Source: Bermanella sp040371755 (GTDB taxonomy: Bacteria; Pseudomonadota; Gammaproteobacteria; Pseudomonadales; Oceanobacteraceae). Taken from it: a DNA stretch of 64,000 nucleotides. Below the pieces are notes generated by a model. That model saw nothing but the letters and a program-made list of their open reading frames with translations, was not told the DNA's origin and searched no databases. Positions 25,865-35,274 of this stretch are shown here, piece after piece. The position numbers were made by a program, and so were the translations under genes. The first letter of the stretch is position 1. Each line of letters opens with the position of its first letter. The stretch is taken from positions 1 through 64,000 of the forward strand of contig NZ_BAABWE010000001.1 of NCBI RefSeq assembly GCF_040371755.1. The letters are read 5' to 3'.

Positions 25865-25954
25865 GTTTCCATAATGTATGGGGTTTAAGATGGAAAAAGG
25901 ATTATAATAAACTCATACCAAGACATTATTTTCATCTTTAGTAGGTAGACCAGA

Positions 25955-28573
25955 GTGTCAAAATCCATTTATCCGCAGAATCAGCCATTGCCACAGGCTC
26001 AAGTTCAGGCGCAGGCGCAGTTTCAAGGACAGACACAAGACTCTCAAAATTTGCAATATTTTAAACCAGCTGCCCACATTCCAGATCAGGTTCACACTCC
26101 AGAAGGAGAGGTGAAGCCTGAGTGGCAGTATTTGTTGAATAGCATTCAAAACTTGGGATCTGATGGTCTCAATGCACGTACAGATAAAGCGCGCCGTATT
26201 CTCAGAGATGACGGTGTAACTTATAACATCTATGGAAAAGATAAAGCTCCGGGCAGTCAGTGGGAGCTTGATTTGGTTCCATCTGTCATTAGTAGTGAAG
26301 ATTGGGCTGATATCGAATCAGGGTTACTTGAGCGCGCTGAATTGTTTAACCTTATGTTACGTGATTTTTACGGTTCTCGTACGCTTCTTAAACAGTTGGC
26401 TATACCGCCAGAAGCCTTGTTTGGTCATGGTGGTTTTTTACGAGCGTGTCAAGGTATTCAAGTACCGGGTGAGCATGACTTAATTTTACACTCTGTGGAT
26501 TTAGTTCGCCGGCCTGATGGTACGATGTGTGTTTTATCTGATCGCACACAAGCCCCTAGTGGGGCTGGATACGTGTTAGAAAATCGTACGGTTATGTCGA
26601 GGGTATTCCCGAGTTTATTTCGTGATAGTCATGTACATCGTTTGGCCAGTTTCTTTCAGCGTTTACGTCATAAACTCATTTCTTTAGCGCCCTCTGAAAA
26701 TAAGGCTAGGGTAGTGGTACTGACCCCAGGGCCACATAATGAAACGTATTTCGAGCATTCTTACATCTCAAATTATTTAGGTTTTCCATTGGTACAAAGT
26801 GGTGACCTTGTAGTGCGTAAGGGTTTTGTTTGGATGAAATCCTTAGATGGACTTGATCGTGTTGATGTTATTTTACGGCGCATAGATGATGTGTCCTGTG
26901 ACCCTGTAGAACTTTATAGCGGCTCGCAACTGGGTGTCCCGGGTCTTTTAGATGTAGTAAGAGCGGGTCGTGTTGTTATGGCGAATCCATTGGGTACAGG
27001 GGTATTGGAAAATCCAATTCTGTTGAAGTACCTCCCTCAAATTAGTAAAGCACTTTTAGGGCGTGAGTTACGGCTAAAATCTGTAAAAACATATTGGTGT
27101 GGCGATAAAGATGACCTTAAGTTTATTAGTGAGAATATTAAAAATCTTATTATTAAACCTATATATCGTGGCACTGGCGCACATAGCGTTTGGGGAGGCG
27201 ACTTATCGGACTCTGAACTTGCTGAGTTGCTGCAAAAAATTCATCAAAAGCCTTTGCAATTCGTAGCTCAAGAGCGTATCGATAAAACTCATATACCATC
27301 ATTAACAAAAGATAATACCTTAGAGCCAAGACCTGCAATTTTACGAACCTTTTCAGTTGCAACGGATAATTCTTATATGGTGATGCCGGGTGGTTTAACC
27401 CGTGTTGGATTAAGTGCAGGTAGCCCACTCATTAGTATGCAGATTGGTTGTCCTAGTAAGGACACTTGGGTCACAGCATCTGAGCCAGAACGTATTCCTG
27501 ATGAATCGCAACAAGATGCTCTACAAGCTGAAAAAGAAGCCATGTTGGTGAGTCTGCCAAGTCGAGTGGTTGAAAATTTATTCTGGATGGGACGATACGC
27601 CGAGCGTGCAGAAGCTTCTTTACGCTTGCTGCGAACCGTTTTTGAAATGTTAAATGACGAGCAAGCCATAAGTGCGCAATCACAAAAAGTACTTCTTAAT
27701 GCAATCTCTGAAATCACAGCAACCTTGCCAGGTTTTGTGAATGCACCGGAAGAGTTGTTAGCAAACCCAGAACCTGAATTACTAGATATTATTAAAAATG
27801 GTGCTCGAATGGGCAGCATTAAGTCGACACTTAATTCATTGTTCTATTGCGCTGATGAATCTAAAGAATTACTTTCTTCGGATACGATTCGCATTATTAA
27901 TGACCTACAAGATGAGGTGGATAATCTTGAGATGTCCCTTTCACAAGGTTTGTCATCTGCTCCAGAAGAAGCACTTGATCCGTTGGTTATTCCATTAATT
28001 GCCCTATCTGGCATTATGCAGGAAAGCATGGTTCGTGGAGTGGGTTGGCACTTTTTAGAAATGGGTCGTCGCGTTGAACGTTCCGCGCAAATCATGAAGA
28101 CAGTTTCAGTATTAATGACAGATGTATCTGAAAAATACGATCATAGAACATTACTAAATGCACTTTTGAAATCCATGGAAGTTTCTTTGGTTTATCGCAG
28201 GCAAGGTCGTGCGCGAGCGGGTCTAGAGTTAGGCATAGAACTTGTTATGTTAGATAGCACGAATCCTAGATCATTGATGTTTCAGTTTGAACGATTGCAA
28301 CATCATTTTGATAATGTGCGTAATGACAATCAAGGCAAGCGTGAATTGGATGAAGAAGATCGAGTTCTCTTAGAGGCAGTCACTAGTCTCAAGCTGTCTC
28401 GAGTTAAAAGTTTAGTGGAAGAAATAGAAGGTACTCGTCCTAATTTATCAAAAATAATAGGGCAGTTAAGCGTTCTGTTAAATGATTTTAATAATGTGAT
28501 CACAGATAAATACTTTGATCATCGTATTGATCCTAAGCAATTGGTTGGGACATTTGTGGAAGAAGCACATTAA
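25955..28573 (+). CDS. Fused circularly permuted ATP-grasp and alpha-E protein
   Basis: An 872-residue fusion that repeats in one chain the two functions of the first pair of genes. The ATP-grasp part (about 70-515) has IYGKDKAPGSQWELDLVPS, SDRTQAPSGAGYVLENR and LRRIDDVSCDPVELYS. Its nucleotide loop is altered: IIKPIYRGTGAHSVWGG replaces the KP...SGGYGM form of the other copy. The alpha-E part begins at about 530 (LPSRVVENLFWMGRYAERAEAS) and includes GWHFLEMGRRVERSAQI. The N-terminal 40 residues are Gln-rich and repetitive (AQVQAQAQFQGQTQ). The start is GTG with AGGT upstream. The divergent loop suggests a distinct or lost ligase activity. Confidence 0.9.
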   Translation: MSKSIYPQNQPLPQAQVQAQAQFQGQTQDSQNLQYFKPAAHIPDQVHTPEGEVKPEWQYLLNSIQNLGSDGLNARTDKARRILRDDGVTYNIYGKDKAPGSQWELDLVPSVISSEDWADIESGLLERAELFNLMLRDFYGSRTLLKQLAIPPEALFGHGGFLRACQGIQVPGEHDLILHSVDLVRRPDGTMCVLSDRTQAPSGAGYVLENRTVMSRVFPSLFRDSHVHRLASFFQRLRHKLISLAPSENKARVVVLTPGPHNETYFEHSYISNYLGFPLVQSGDLVVRKGFVWMKSLDGLDRVDVILRRIDDVSCDPVELYSGSQLGVPGLLDVVRAGRVVMANPLGTGVLENPILLKYLPQISKALLGRELRLKSVKTYWCGDKDDLKFISENIKNLIIKPIYRGTGAHSVWGGDLSDSELAELLQKIHQKPLQFVAQERIDKTHIPSLTKDNTLEPRPAILRTFSVATDNSYMVMPGGLTRVGLSAGSPLISMQIGCPSKDTWVTASEPERIPDESQQDALQAEKEAMLVSLPSRVVENLFWMGRYAERAEASLRLLRTVFEMLNDEQAISAQSQKVLLNAISEITATLPGFVNAPEELLANPEPELLDIIKNGARMGSIKSTLNSLFYCADESKELLSSDTIRIINDLQDEVDNLEMSLSQGLSSAPEEALDPLVIPLIALSGIMQESMVRGVGWHFLEMGRRVERSAQIMKTVSVLMTDVSEKYDHRTLLNALLKSMEVSLVYRRQGRARAGLELGIELVMLDSTNPRSLMFQFERLQHHFDNVRNDNQGKRELDEEDRVLLEAVTSLKLSRVKSLVEEIEGTRPNLSKIIGQLSVLLNDFNNVITDKYFDHRIDPKQLVGTFVEEAH

Positions 28574-28639
28574 TAATGAAGAATAAACGGGATACAATCA
28601 GTATTGTCAGTGCTGTTATGTCTACTTTAGGAATGTGTC

Positions 28640-29521
28640 ATGCGATATAGAATTAGACATGAAACAAAATATACCTATGCTGCTCGAGTGTCTCACTGCT
28701 ATAACTTAGCAAGTTTGACACCTTTGAATTCCCTAAGGCAGAAGTGTTTACAGTCCAGTATTAGTGTATCGCCAAGCGCGATTCATTCTCGAAAGCAAAC
28801 AGACTATTTCGGAAACGAGAGCTTTCATTTTGAGATACAAACGCCACATAAAGAGCTTTCTATTATTGCTGAAAGTGAAGTGGAAATGGACGACACCCAG
28901 TTGGATTTCACTGTAGATAAAACCATTACTTACGGTGATGCTTTGAACTACTTAGCTACAAATACTTCTGAGCCTGTGTTATTGGCGAAAGAGTTCTGTT
29001 TAGACTCGCCTATGATTAAAGTGACTGATGCCTTAAAGGAGTATGCAAGGCACTCATTTGATTTGAATCGCTCGCTTTATAGCTGTGTTGAAGACTTAAC
29101 ACAACGCATTTTCAAAGAGTTCAAATACACTCCGGGCTTTACTTCTATAGCAACACCACTTAGTGATGTGTTGGCCCATAAAAAAGGAGTCTGTCAGGAT
29201 TTTGCTCATTTACAGGTCGGATGTTTAAGGGCTATGGGGATTCCTGCAAAATATGTTTCTGGTTATATGGAAACACTACCACCACCTGGGCAAGAGAAAC
29301 TGGTTGGCGCAGATGCAACTCATGCTTGGGTGGCTTATTTTTCTCCTGATGACAACTGGATTGAATTTGATCCCACTAATAGTGTGCAAGCGGGGAAACA
29401 GCATATAATCACGGCACAGGGTCGTGACTATTATGATGTGACTCCACTAAAAGGGGTTATTTTTGGTGGTGGAGAAGACCCAATTCTAGCTGTATCTGTT
29501 GATGTGGCTAGGCTCGATTAA
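28640..29521 (+). CDS. Transglutaminase-like cysteine peptidase family protein
   Basis: A 293-residue protein with a bacterial transglutaminase-like N-terminal beta domain (MRYRIRHETKYTYAARVSHC at the start) and a transglutaminase core. The triad is Cys about 185 (GVCQDFAHL), His about 229 (THAWVAYF) and Asp about 243 (FDPTNS). It closes the five-gene block, 66 bases after the ATP-grasp/alpha-E fusion, and ends with GVIFGGGEDPILAVSVDV, the usual C-terminus. In this system such proteins are predicted peptidases or amidases acting on the ligase product. ATG start. Confidence 0.92.
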   Translation: MRYRIRHETKYTYAARVSHCYNLASLTPLNSLRQKCLQSSISVSPSAIHSRKQTDYFGNESFHFEIQTPHKELSIIAESEVEMDDTQLDFTVDKTITYGDALNYLATNTSEPVLLAKEFCLDSPMIKVTDALKEYARHSFDLNRSLYSCVEDLTQRIFKEFKYTPGFTSIATPLSDVLAHKKGVCQDFAHLQVGCLRAMGIPAKYVSGYMETLPPPGQEKLVGADATHAWVAYFSPDDNWIEFDPTNSVQAGKQHIITAQGRDYYDVTPLKGVIFGGGEDPILAVSVDVARLD

Positions 29522-29528
29522 TGACACT

Positions 29529-29557
29529 CCAAGAGCGACTAACTTAGTAGCTCTTGG
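29529..29557. terminator. Hairpin between convergent genes
   Basis: CCAAGAGC (29529-29536) pairs with GCTCTTGG (29550-29557); after one mismatch ACTA and TAGT extend the stem, leaving a 3-base loop. It sits between the transglutaminase gene and the end of putA, covering the putA stop. On the plus strand TTTCC follows. Confidence 0.7.
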
Positions 29558-32500
29558 TTTCCTCCAAATGCGGCAGTATTTGTGGTTAAGGTAAATTCTT
29601 TCACAAATGCGTGAACATAATTTGGACCACCTGCTTTAGGCCCTGTACCAGATAAACCGTGACCGCCAAACGGTTGTGAACCTACCTTAGCACCAATCAT
29701 ATTTCGGTTAATATATAGGTTACCGACAATGGCTTTACTGCAGATGTAATCGATCCATCTTTGATTACGGCTGTGTATACCAAGTGTTAAACCGTAACCG
29801 CTTTGATTTATTTGGTTGATGATATTGTCTAAGTCGTCATGATCAAATGGAATGATGTGTAAAATGGGGCCGAAATGTTCTTCAGGTAGTTGCTCTATAT
29901 CGTTTAATTCATAAGCGCACGGTGCTAAAAAATTATCACTTGGAAGGTTTTCTGGTAACGGAATACTTGCAATGAATTTTGCGTTTTTGTCTAGCCATTG
30001 TATGTGATTTACTAACTTATTTTTTTCATGCTTATCAATAATGGGGCCAATATCTGTGTCTCTTAAAAATGGGGATTCTACAAAGTGAACGTCCATGCGT
30101 CCTTTGAGAGCGGAATAAAACGCATCTTTAATATCATTTTGAATGTATAGGATACGTAGTGCAGAACAGCGTTGGCCTGCGCTATCAAATGCAGACTCAA
30201 TCACATCTGGGACAAGTTGATCGATCAGTGCTGTGCTGTCTGCAAGCATGACATTTTGGCCGCCGGTTTCTGCTAATAAAGGAATAAAACTATTGGAGTA
30301 ATTTAATAGCCATAGTTGGATTTTTTTTGCCGCCGCAGTGGAGCCTGTAAAACAGACCATATCTATAAGTTGTTGTTGTATGAGTTGTTCTGTTATCTCT
30401 GCACCACTGCCAGGCATGAACAGTAATTGCTCTTTATTTATACCTGCTTTGAACATGAGCTCGATTGCTCGATGAGCCGTAATGCTAGTTTGTCTTGCTG
30501 GTTTCGCAACTACCCGATTACCACAAGCTAAAGCTGCAACGATTTGCCCTACAAAAATAGCAAGAGGAAAGTTCCAAGGACTGATGCATAATACGGTTCC
30601 TCTTGGGCGGTATTGCAAAAGATTTTCTTCACCGGTTACTGAATCTAAAATAGTTGGATCAGCAAGATTTTTTTGAGCTTGTCTTGCATAATACCTGCAA
30701 AAATCGATGGCTTCTCGAACTTCGTCGACTGCATTTTGTAGTGTTTTTCCTGCTTCTTGCATGCATAAAAAAATTAATTCATGTCTGTGGTTATGCAATT
30801 CATCGGCAATACTGTCAACTTGATTGGTTTGTATTTCTATTTTGGGCGGGGTGTATAGATTTTGTTTGAGATATTCACAGCAATGTTCGATCACATGGCT
30901 ATCAGCGCCATAAAAATCGCCGATTTTTTTTGAATCTATTGGACTTAAGGTTTCAGTGCATGGGGTATCTTTAAATTCTTTGCCATTAATAATGGGGCAG
31001 GTCTCATAATGCTCCTCAAAATAAGGAATGACAGCATCCATGGTGTTGTAATAATAGCGGTCGTGTTGTAATTCAATGCCCAAGCTGTTTCGGTAATCGA
31101 CAAATATCTCTCCCGGTAATGGCACATTTGGGTTCATTATAGAAGATTGAATTAAGTAATCCGCAGGGTGTAAGGTTAAACTGTGCATCGGGGTTTGTGG
31201 ATCATGTACTTTAAACACGAATGAGCTATTGGCTCCATTTTCAATTAACCGTCTAACCAAATATGGTAATAATTCTTGGTGAAGACCAATAGGGGCATAT
31301 ATACGACATGGAATTCCATGTTTTTCTAGCACATGTTCATAGAGTGCTTGTCCCATTCCTTGTAATCTTTGGAATTCAAATGGAATACTGGAATTTAAGT
31401 TGATTATATACTCAACGGTCCATGCATTGTGGGTGGCAAATTTAGGTTTAAGCCACTCTTGCTTTTCCGATAATAAAAACTGTGCACATATTAAATAATT
31501 TAAGTCTGTACTGGCTTTTTGTGTGAAGACTGGGTATTCCTTTAAACCAAGTTGCTGTGCCCATTTTATTTCACTATCCCAGTACGCGCCTTTCACTAAT
31601 CGAACGGGTATAGGGGTTTGGATTTTGTCGGCTAATGCGTATAGCCAATGAAGTAAACTTAGAGCTCGTTTACCGTAAGCCTGAATAACAATACCAAATC
31701 CACCCCATCTTGCTAAATCTTGGTGGCATAAAACCGATTCAAATATTTCTAATGAAATATCCAAGCGGTATTGCTCTTCAGCATCAATGGTGATGGGAAC
31801 ATTTAGTGCCTTGGCTTTTTTGGCTAAGCTTAGTAAACGCTCAATAATGACGGGTACGAATTTTTTCTGCTGTTGCGGTTCATACCTTGGGTGTAGTGCA
31901 GATAATTTAATGGATATATTATCTGTGAGTTGCTTTTTATGTTCATTGCCCTTGGCAACAACATCAATCGCGTGACTGTAAGAGTCATAATAGCGTAGAG
32001 CATCATCTTCACTTAATGCTTGCTCCCCTAGCATATCAAAAGAGCAACATTGCTTTTTTGATTCGAGTAAGTGTGCGCTATCGACTGCATCTTCGATGCT
32101 TTGTGCAAATATAAATTGTTCCCCCATAATACGAATGGCGTGAGAAACAGCATCATGAGTGATTTTTAACGTTAATTTGTTAACCAAGCCCCGAATTGCT
32201 TCACTAGGGTGGGCTTTATTTGGTTTGAGCATTTTTCCACTTAGAGCTAACCCCCAACTTGCTGCATTTACCCAAAATGAGTCACTTTTATTTAGGTGGT
32301 GTTGCCAGCCTCTTTCAGAGAGTTTGTCTATTAACAGGTCATTGGCTGTGGCTAAATCAGGCACTCGTATAAGGGCTTCTGCCAGACACATCAAGGTAAT
32401 GCCTTCGTCTGTACTTAAATCGTATTCTTGGAGTAGCTGGTGCAGTATGGATTGGTTAGTTTGTTGACGAATAACATTAATTATATTTTCAACAGATGAG

Positions 32501-32652
32501 GTGAAATTCTCGTCATGTGTTTCTGGGAATTGTTCTAATAAATCTTGTACGTAATCTTGTTCGTCACACAGATAAAATTGCTGAATATTAGCCTTAAGAT
32601 GAGGGGCTTTTTCTGCGCTTAGGTTGGCTGGCTTTAGTGTAAAGTCCATCAT
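29539..32652 (-). CDS. putA: Bifunctional proline dehydrogenase / delta-1-pyrroline-5-carboxylate dehydrogenase
   Basis: A 1037-residue PutA that oxidises proline to glutamate in two steps. The FAD-dependent barrel (about 170-480) holds VIQAYGKRALSLLHWLYAL and LVKGAYWDSEIKWAQ. The aldehyde dehydrogenase half (about 560-1030) holds the NAD-binding SPWNFPLAIF, the glutamate in LAETGGQN and the catalytic Cys in SAGQRCSALR. The N-terminal ribbon-helix-helix repressor domain of long PutA proteins is missing, so this is the non-DNA-binding type. Starts ATGATG. No proline permease or regulator is adjacent. Confidence 0.95.
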   Translation of the reverse strand: MMDFTLKPANLSAEKAPHLKANIQQFYLCDEQDYVQDLLEQFPETHDENFTSSVENIINVIRQQTNQSILHQLLQEYDLSTDEGITLMCLAEALIRVPDLATANDLLIDKLSERGWQHHLNKSDSFWVNAASWGLALSGKMLKPNKAHPSEAIRGLVNKLTLKITHDAVSHAIRIMGEQFIFAQSIEDAVDSAHLLESKKQCCSFDMLGEQALSEDDALRYYDSYSHAIDVVAKGNEHKKQLTDNISIKLSALHPRYEPQQQKKFVPVIIERLLSLAKKAKALNVPITIDAEEQYRLDISLEIFESVLCHQDLARWGGFGIVIQAYGKRALSLLHWLYALADKIQTPIPVRLVKGAYWDSEIKWAQQLGLKEYPVFTQKASTDLNYLICAQFLLSEKQEWLKPKFATHNAWTVEYIINLNSSIPFEFQRLQGMGQALYEHVLEKHGIPCRIYAPIGLHQELLPYLVRRLIENGANSSFVFKVHDPQTPMHSLTLHPADYLIQSSIMNPNVPLPGEIFVDYRNSLGIELQHDRYYYNTMDAVIPYFEEHYETCPIINGKEFKDTPCTETLSPIDSKKIGDFYGADSHVIEHCCEYLKQNLYTPPKIEIQTNQVDSIADELHNHRHELIFLCMQEAGKTLQNAVDEVREAIDFCRYYARQAQKNLADPTILDSVTGEENLLQYRPRGTVLCISPWNFPLAIFVGQIVAALACGNRVVAKPARQTSITAHRAIELMFKAGINKEQLLFMPGSGAEITEQLIQQQLIDMVCFTGSTAAAKKIQLWLLNYSNSFIPLLAETGGQNVMLADSTALIDQLVPDVIESAFDSAGQRCSALRILYIQNDIKDAFYSALKGRMDVHFVESPFLRDTDIGPIIDKHEKNKLVNHIQWLDKNAKFIASIPLPENLPSDNFLAPCAYELNDIEQLPEEHFGPILHIIPFDHDDLDNIINQINQSGYGLTLGIHSRNQRWIDYICSKAIVGNLYINRNMIGAKVGSQPFGGHGLSGTGPKAGGPNYVHAFVKEFTLTTNTAAFGGNQELLS

Positions 32653-32747
32653 GCGTTTTCCTTAAGATCCCCATGTATTAATACTAGTCGATTCTTATGA
32701 AGATTGGGAGTTTAAGTGTAGTGGTCTGATTTTAAATAACCAATTGT

Positions 32748-33752
32748 TTATTGCCCTTGGCTTTGGCGTAAATTATCTAGTTTATTTGAGACTTTTTGAG
32801 CTCTGGAGATCTTGTCTGAAATGCCTGGTAATTGAGGGTGTAACGTTTGCGCCTGCTGCCAGAGCTGAATTGCTTCCTTTATATGGCCTAATCGATAGGC
32901 TTGATCGGCGGATAAATTCATTTCTTGGGCATTTTTATGGCGTATTAAGTTGGCTTTTTCTATTAATAAATTAAGATCTCGGCCTTTGAATTTGGGGTTT
33001 GAAAGGGTTGAGGTAAGATGAATAATTTGCTCAAAATTTTCATCGTTAATCGCCTTTTTAAGCTGGCTCATATATAGAGATTGTTTCTGCTTTATGATCT
33101 TTAAACTGCGCTTTAATAATTTGGCTTTGATGGTTTTTTTTAAGTCATCAATGATTAGGTTTTTGTTTAACTTTTTTGCATAATTCAAGGCTAATTGTGC
33201 GTTGTCTAAATGCTCTATATTTAACGATTGTTTGGATAGACTTAGCAGTTCATCGGCGGTATGGATGATGTCAGTTTTTAATTGGTTATTGGTGTAATTC
33301 CAAAATGAATTACCTTTATCTCTTGACTGGAACTCAAAATTAGATTGCTTGGCTAATAATAAGTTTGCACGTGCAACTTGTACCTTAATCGTTTGATCTA
33401 GCTGTTCATGATGACGCTGCTGGTTAAGTTGTTCCTGGACTTTTAAAATAGCTTGGCTGCTGGGGACTTTTGCTAATAGTGCTTCTAATAAGTTTTCTGC
33501 CTTTGACCATTGTTTTTTAGTTAATATTGCTTGAATGTGTTTGAGCTCTTTTTGTGCGAATTTATTCGCTTTTTTATGAACGTCTTTAATCTTCTTCTTG
33601 TCCACAGGTTGAGTGTTTTCTAATTGATATAAGGCTTTTTTATAATTGTGGTTTTGTATTAAGGTATCGGTCTCGTCATACCATACTTTCATTGGTATGC
33701 TGGAGCAGGCAGATAAAACCAAGCATAAAAGCCCTATTAGAAGCTTATTCAT
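32748..33752 (-). CDS. Helical repeat lipoprotein next to the cyclase
   Basis: A 334-residue lipoprotein (signal LLIGLLCLVLSACSSIP; Cys about 16). The remainder is alpha-helical with TPR-like units, for example the early HNYKKALYQLENTQ, KKQWSKAENLLEALLAKVPSSQ, and the final AYRLGHIKEAIQLWQQAQTLHPQLP. The start overlaps the end of the upstream cyclase gene by 8 bases, so the two are translationally coupled. It may form an envelope partner of the cyclase's sensor region, by inference. No better family name can be given. Confidence 0.82.
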   Translation of the reverse strand: MNKLLIGLLCLVLSACSSIPMKVWYDETDTLIQNHNYKKALYQLENTQPVDKKKIKDVHKKANKFAQKELKHIQAILTKKQWSKAENLLEALLAKVPSSQAILKVQEQLNQQRHHEQLDQTIKVQVARANLLLAKQSNFEFQSRDKGNSFWNYTNNQLKTDIIHTADELLSLSKQSLNIEHLDNAQLALNYAKKLNKNLIIDDLKKTIKAKLLKRSLKIIKQKQSLYMSQLKKAINDENFEQIIHLTSTLSNPKFKGRDLNLLIEKANLIRHKNAQEMNLSADQAYRLGHIKEAIQLWQQAQTLHPQLPGISDKISRAQKVSNKLDNLRQSQGQ

Positions 33753-35136
33753 AATTCATGGCTTCTAATTCGGTTTCTTGTTGCATGAGTAAGCGGTTAA
33801 ATTTAGGTGCTAGCCCAATAACATGATGGCCTTTGAGTGGTAATGCTTTCCCTTTAATATCTAACAGAATAGGATTTTCAGTTAATACGAGTTCTTTAGT
33901 GGCAGGGTGATTAAAAATATTCTCACTAATAATGACTTTATTCCTGTGCGCTTGTTCACACATACGAGCAGCAACATTAACGGTGTCACCTGTAATAGTT
34001 AATTGCATGCGTTCGGTAGAGCCAATTGTTCCAGCAAGCATTTCACCACAATGAATACCTAGCTTGAACTCTAAGTTTGAAAGCCCTTTTTCTATTCTTT
34101 GAGTATTCATGATGTCTGCAAGTCGTAAGAAAATCTGTGCTGAACAGATCGCGTTAATTGTGTGCTTATTATCTTCTTTGTGAACGCCAAAAGTGAGCAT
34201 GGCACCATCGCCTATGTAGTTGTCGACGGTTCCTCGATACATTTTGGCGGCTTGATGAAGTAAGAAATAATATTGATTTAAGATGTCTGCCACTTCTTCA
34301 GGTTTTACTTTTTCACATAGCTGTGTGAAACCAACTATATCTACAAATAGTACGGAGCCGTATACGCTTCTTAGTGGTGTTCTATTTGTGTGTAGGTTTT
34401 CTAGAATGCCTTTGGCGATGTCTTTTGATATATAGGTGCTGAATTTATTCTCAATGGATTCTTTGTCCCGTAGCCCTTGTAGCATGTTATCAACACTGTT
34501 GACTAGGTCGCCGACTTCATCATTGCGTGTTGGCGGAAGTTTTGGGTTGAGATTACCTCTGGAGACGGCTTTTGTGGCTTCTCTTAATTTTTTAAGTGGG
34601 GTACTTAAATGCGTTGCGAGCCATGCAGCAATAATCAAAGCTAATACGCTAATACTGATTATTATTATCCCTAAAACTTTTTGAGAGCGGAATAAGGCAT
34701 CTGTAATGGCACTATTGTCTAACTGTAATACGAGTTTTCCGGCCTGAACATCTTGAAACTGAATAGGGGTCGTATAAGTGTGTATATTGGTTGATGGTGG
34801 CAGCACTTGGGTGAGTGAGCTTTGAGCAATGATTTTGTTTTTATCATCAAAAATTTGCATGGCCTGAATACTGCTTTTATCGGCTACTAATGTATCCAGC
34901 ATGGCACTTAATGCCAATTTATCAGAAGCCATAAGCATTTCAGAGGCGCTATTGGCCGCCTGTTGGGTTATGGTCTTTGCGAATGTATCGGATTGCTGAA
35001 GTAGCAGTGATTTGAAATTTGAATCTAAGTAGCTCCAAATAATGCCGATAGTAAGGGCTAAGATTGCTGCTGTGGTTAATAATATTTGCCAAAACAGCGG
35101 AAACCGGAAGCCTTTTAATGAATGCGTATTGTGCAT
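33745..35136 (-). CDS. Membrane class III adenylate/guanylate cyclase with HAMP domain
   Basis: A 463-residue signalling protein. A first transmembrane helix (about 13-35), a periplasmic sensor region of about 115 residues, a second helix (about 150-172) and a HAMP linker with NPKLPPTRNDEVGDLVNSVDNML lead to the cyclase domain from about 255. Metal-binding aspartates are in VDIVGFTQL (about 265) and GDGAMLTFG (about 310); the transition-state Asn/Arg lie in DTVNVAARM. It should make cAMP or cGMP in the cytoplasm in response to an external signal. The gene overlaps a lipoprotein gene by 8 bases at its 3' end. Confidence 0.9.
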   Translation of the reverse strand: MHNTHSLKGFRFPLFWQILLTTAAILALTIGIIWSYLDSNFKSLLLQQSDTFAKTITQQAANSASEMLMASDKLALSAMLDTLVADKSSIQAMQIFDDKNKIIAQSSLTQVLPPSTNIHTYTTPIQFQDVQAGKLVLQLDNSAITDALFRSQKVLGIIIISISVLALIIAAWLATHLSTPLKKLREATKAVSRGNLNPKLPPTRNDEVGDLVNSVDNMLQGLRDKESIENKFSTYISKDIAKGILENLHTNRTPLRSVYGSVLFVDIVGFTQLCEKVKPEEVADILNQYYFLLHQAAKMYRGTVDNYIGDGAMLTFGVHKEDNKHTINAICSAQIFLRLADIMNTQRIEKGLSNLEFKLGIHCGEMLAGTIGSTERMQLTITGDTVNVAARMCEQAHRNKVIISENIFNHPATKELVLTENPILLDIKGKALPLKGHHVIGLAPKFNRLLMQQETELEAMNYE

Positions 35137-35274
35137 ATCCCCAGTGTCGTTTTAAGCGATATATGCCCTAAATTGAGCAATTTCAAAGTAGTAAAGGGTA
35201 GTATAACCGTACTAGTGGGTTCTATTCGATAGTTGGTCCGCTAACATATAAAAATAGCGATTAAGTCTCGTTTT

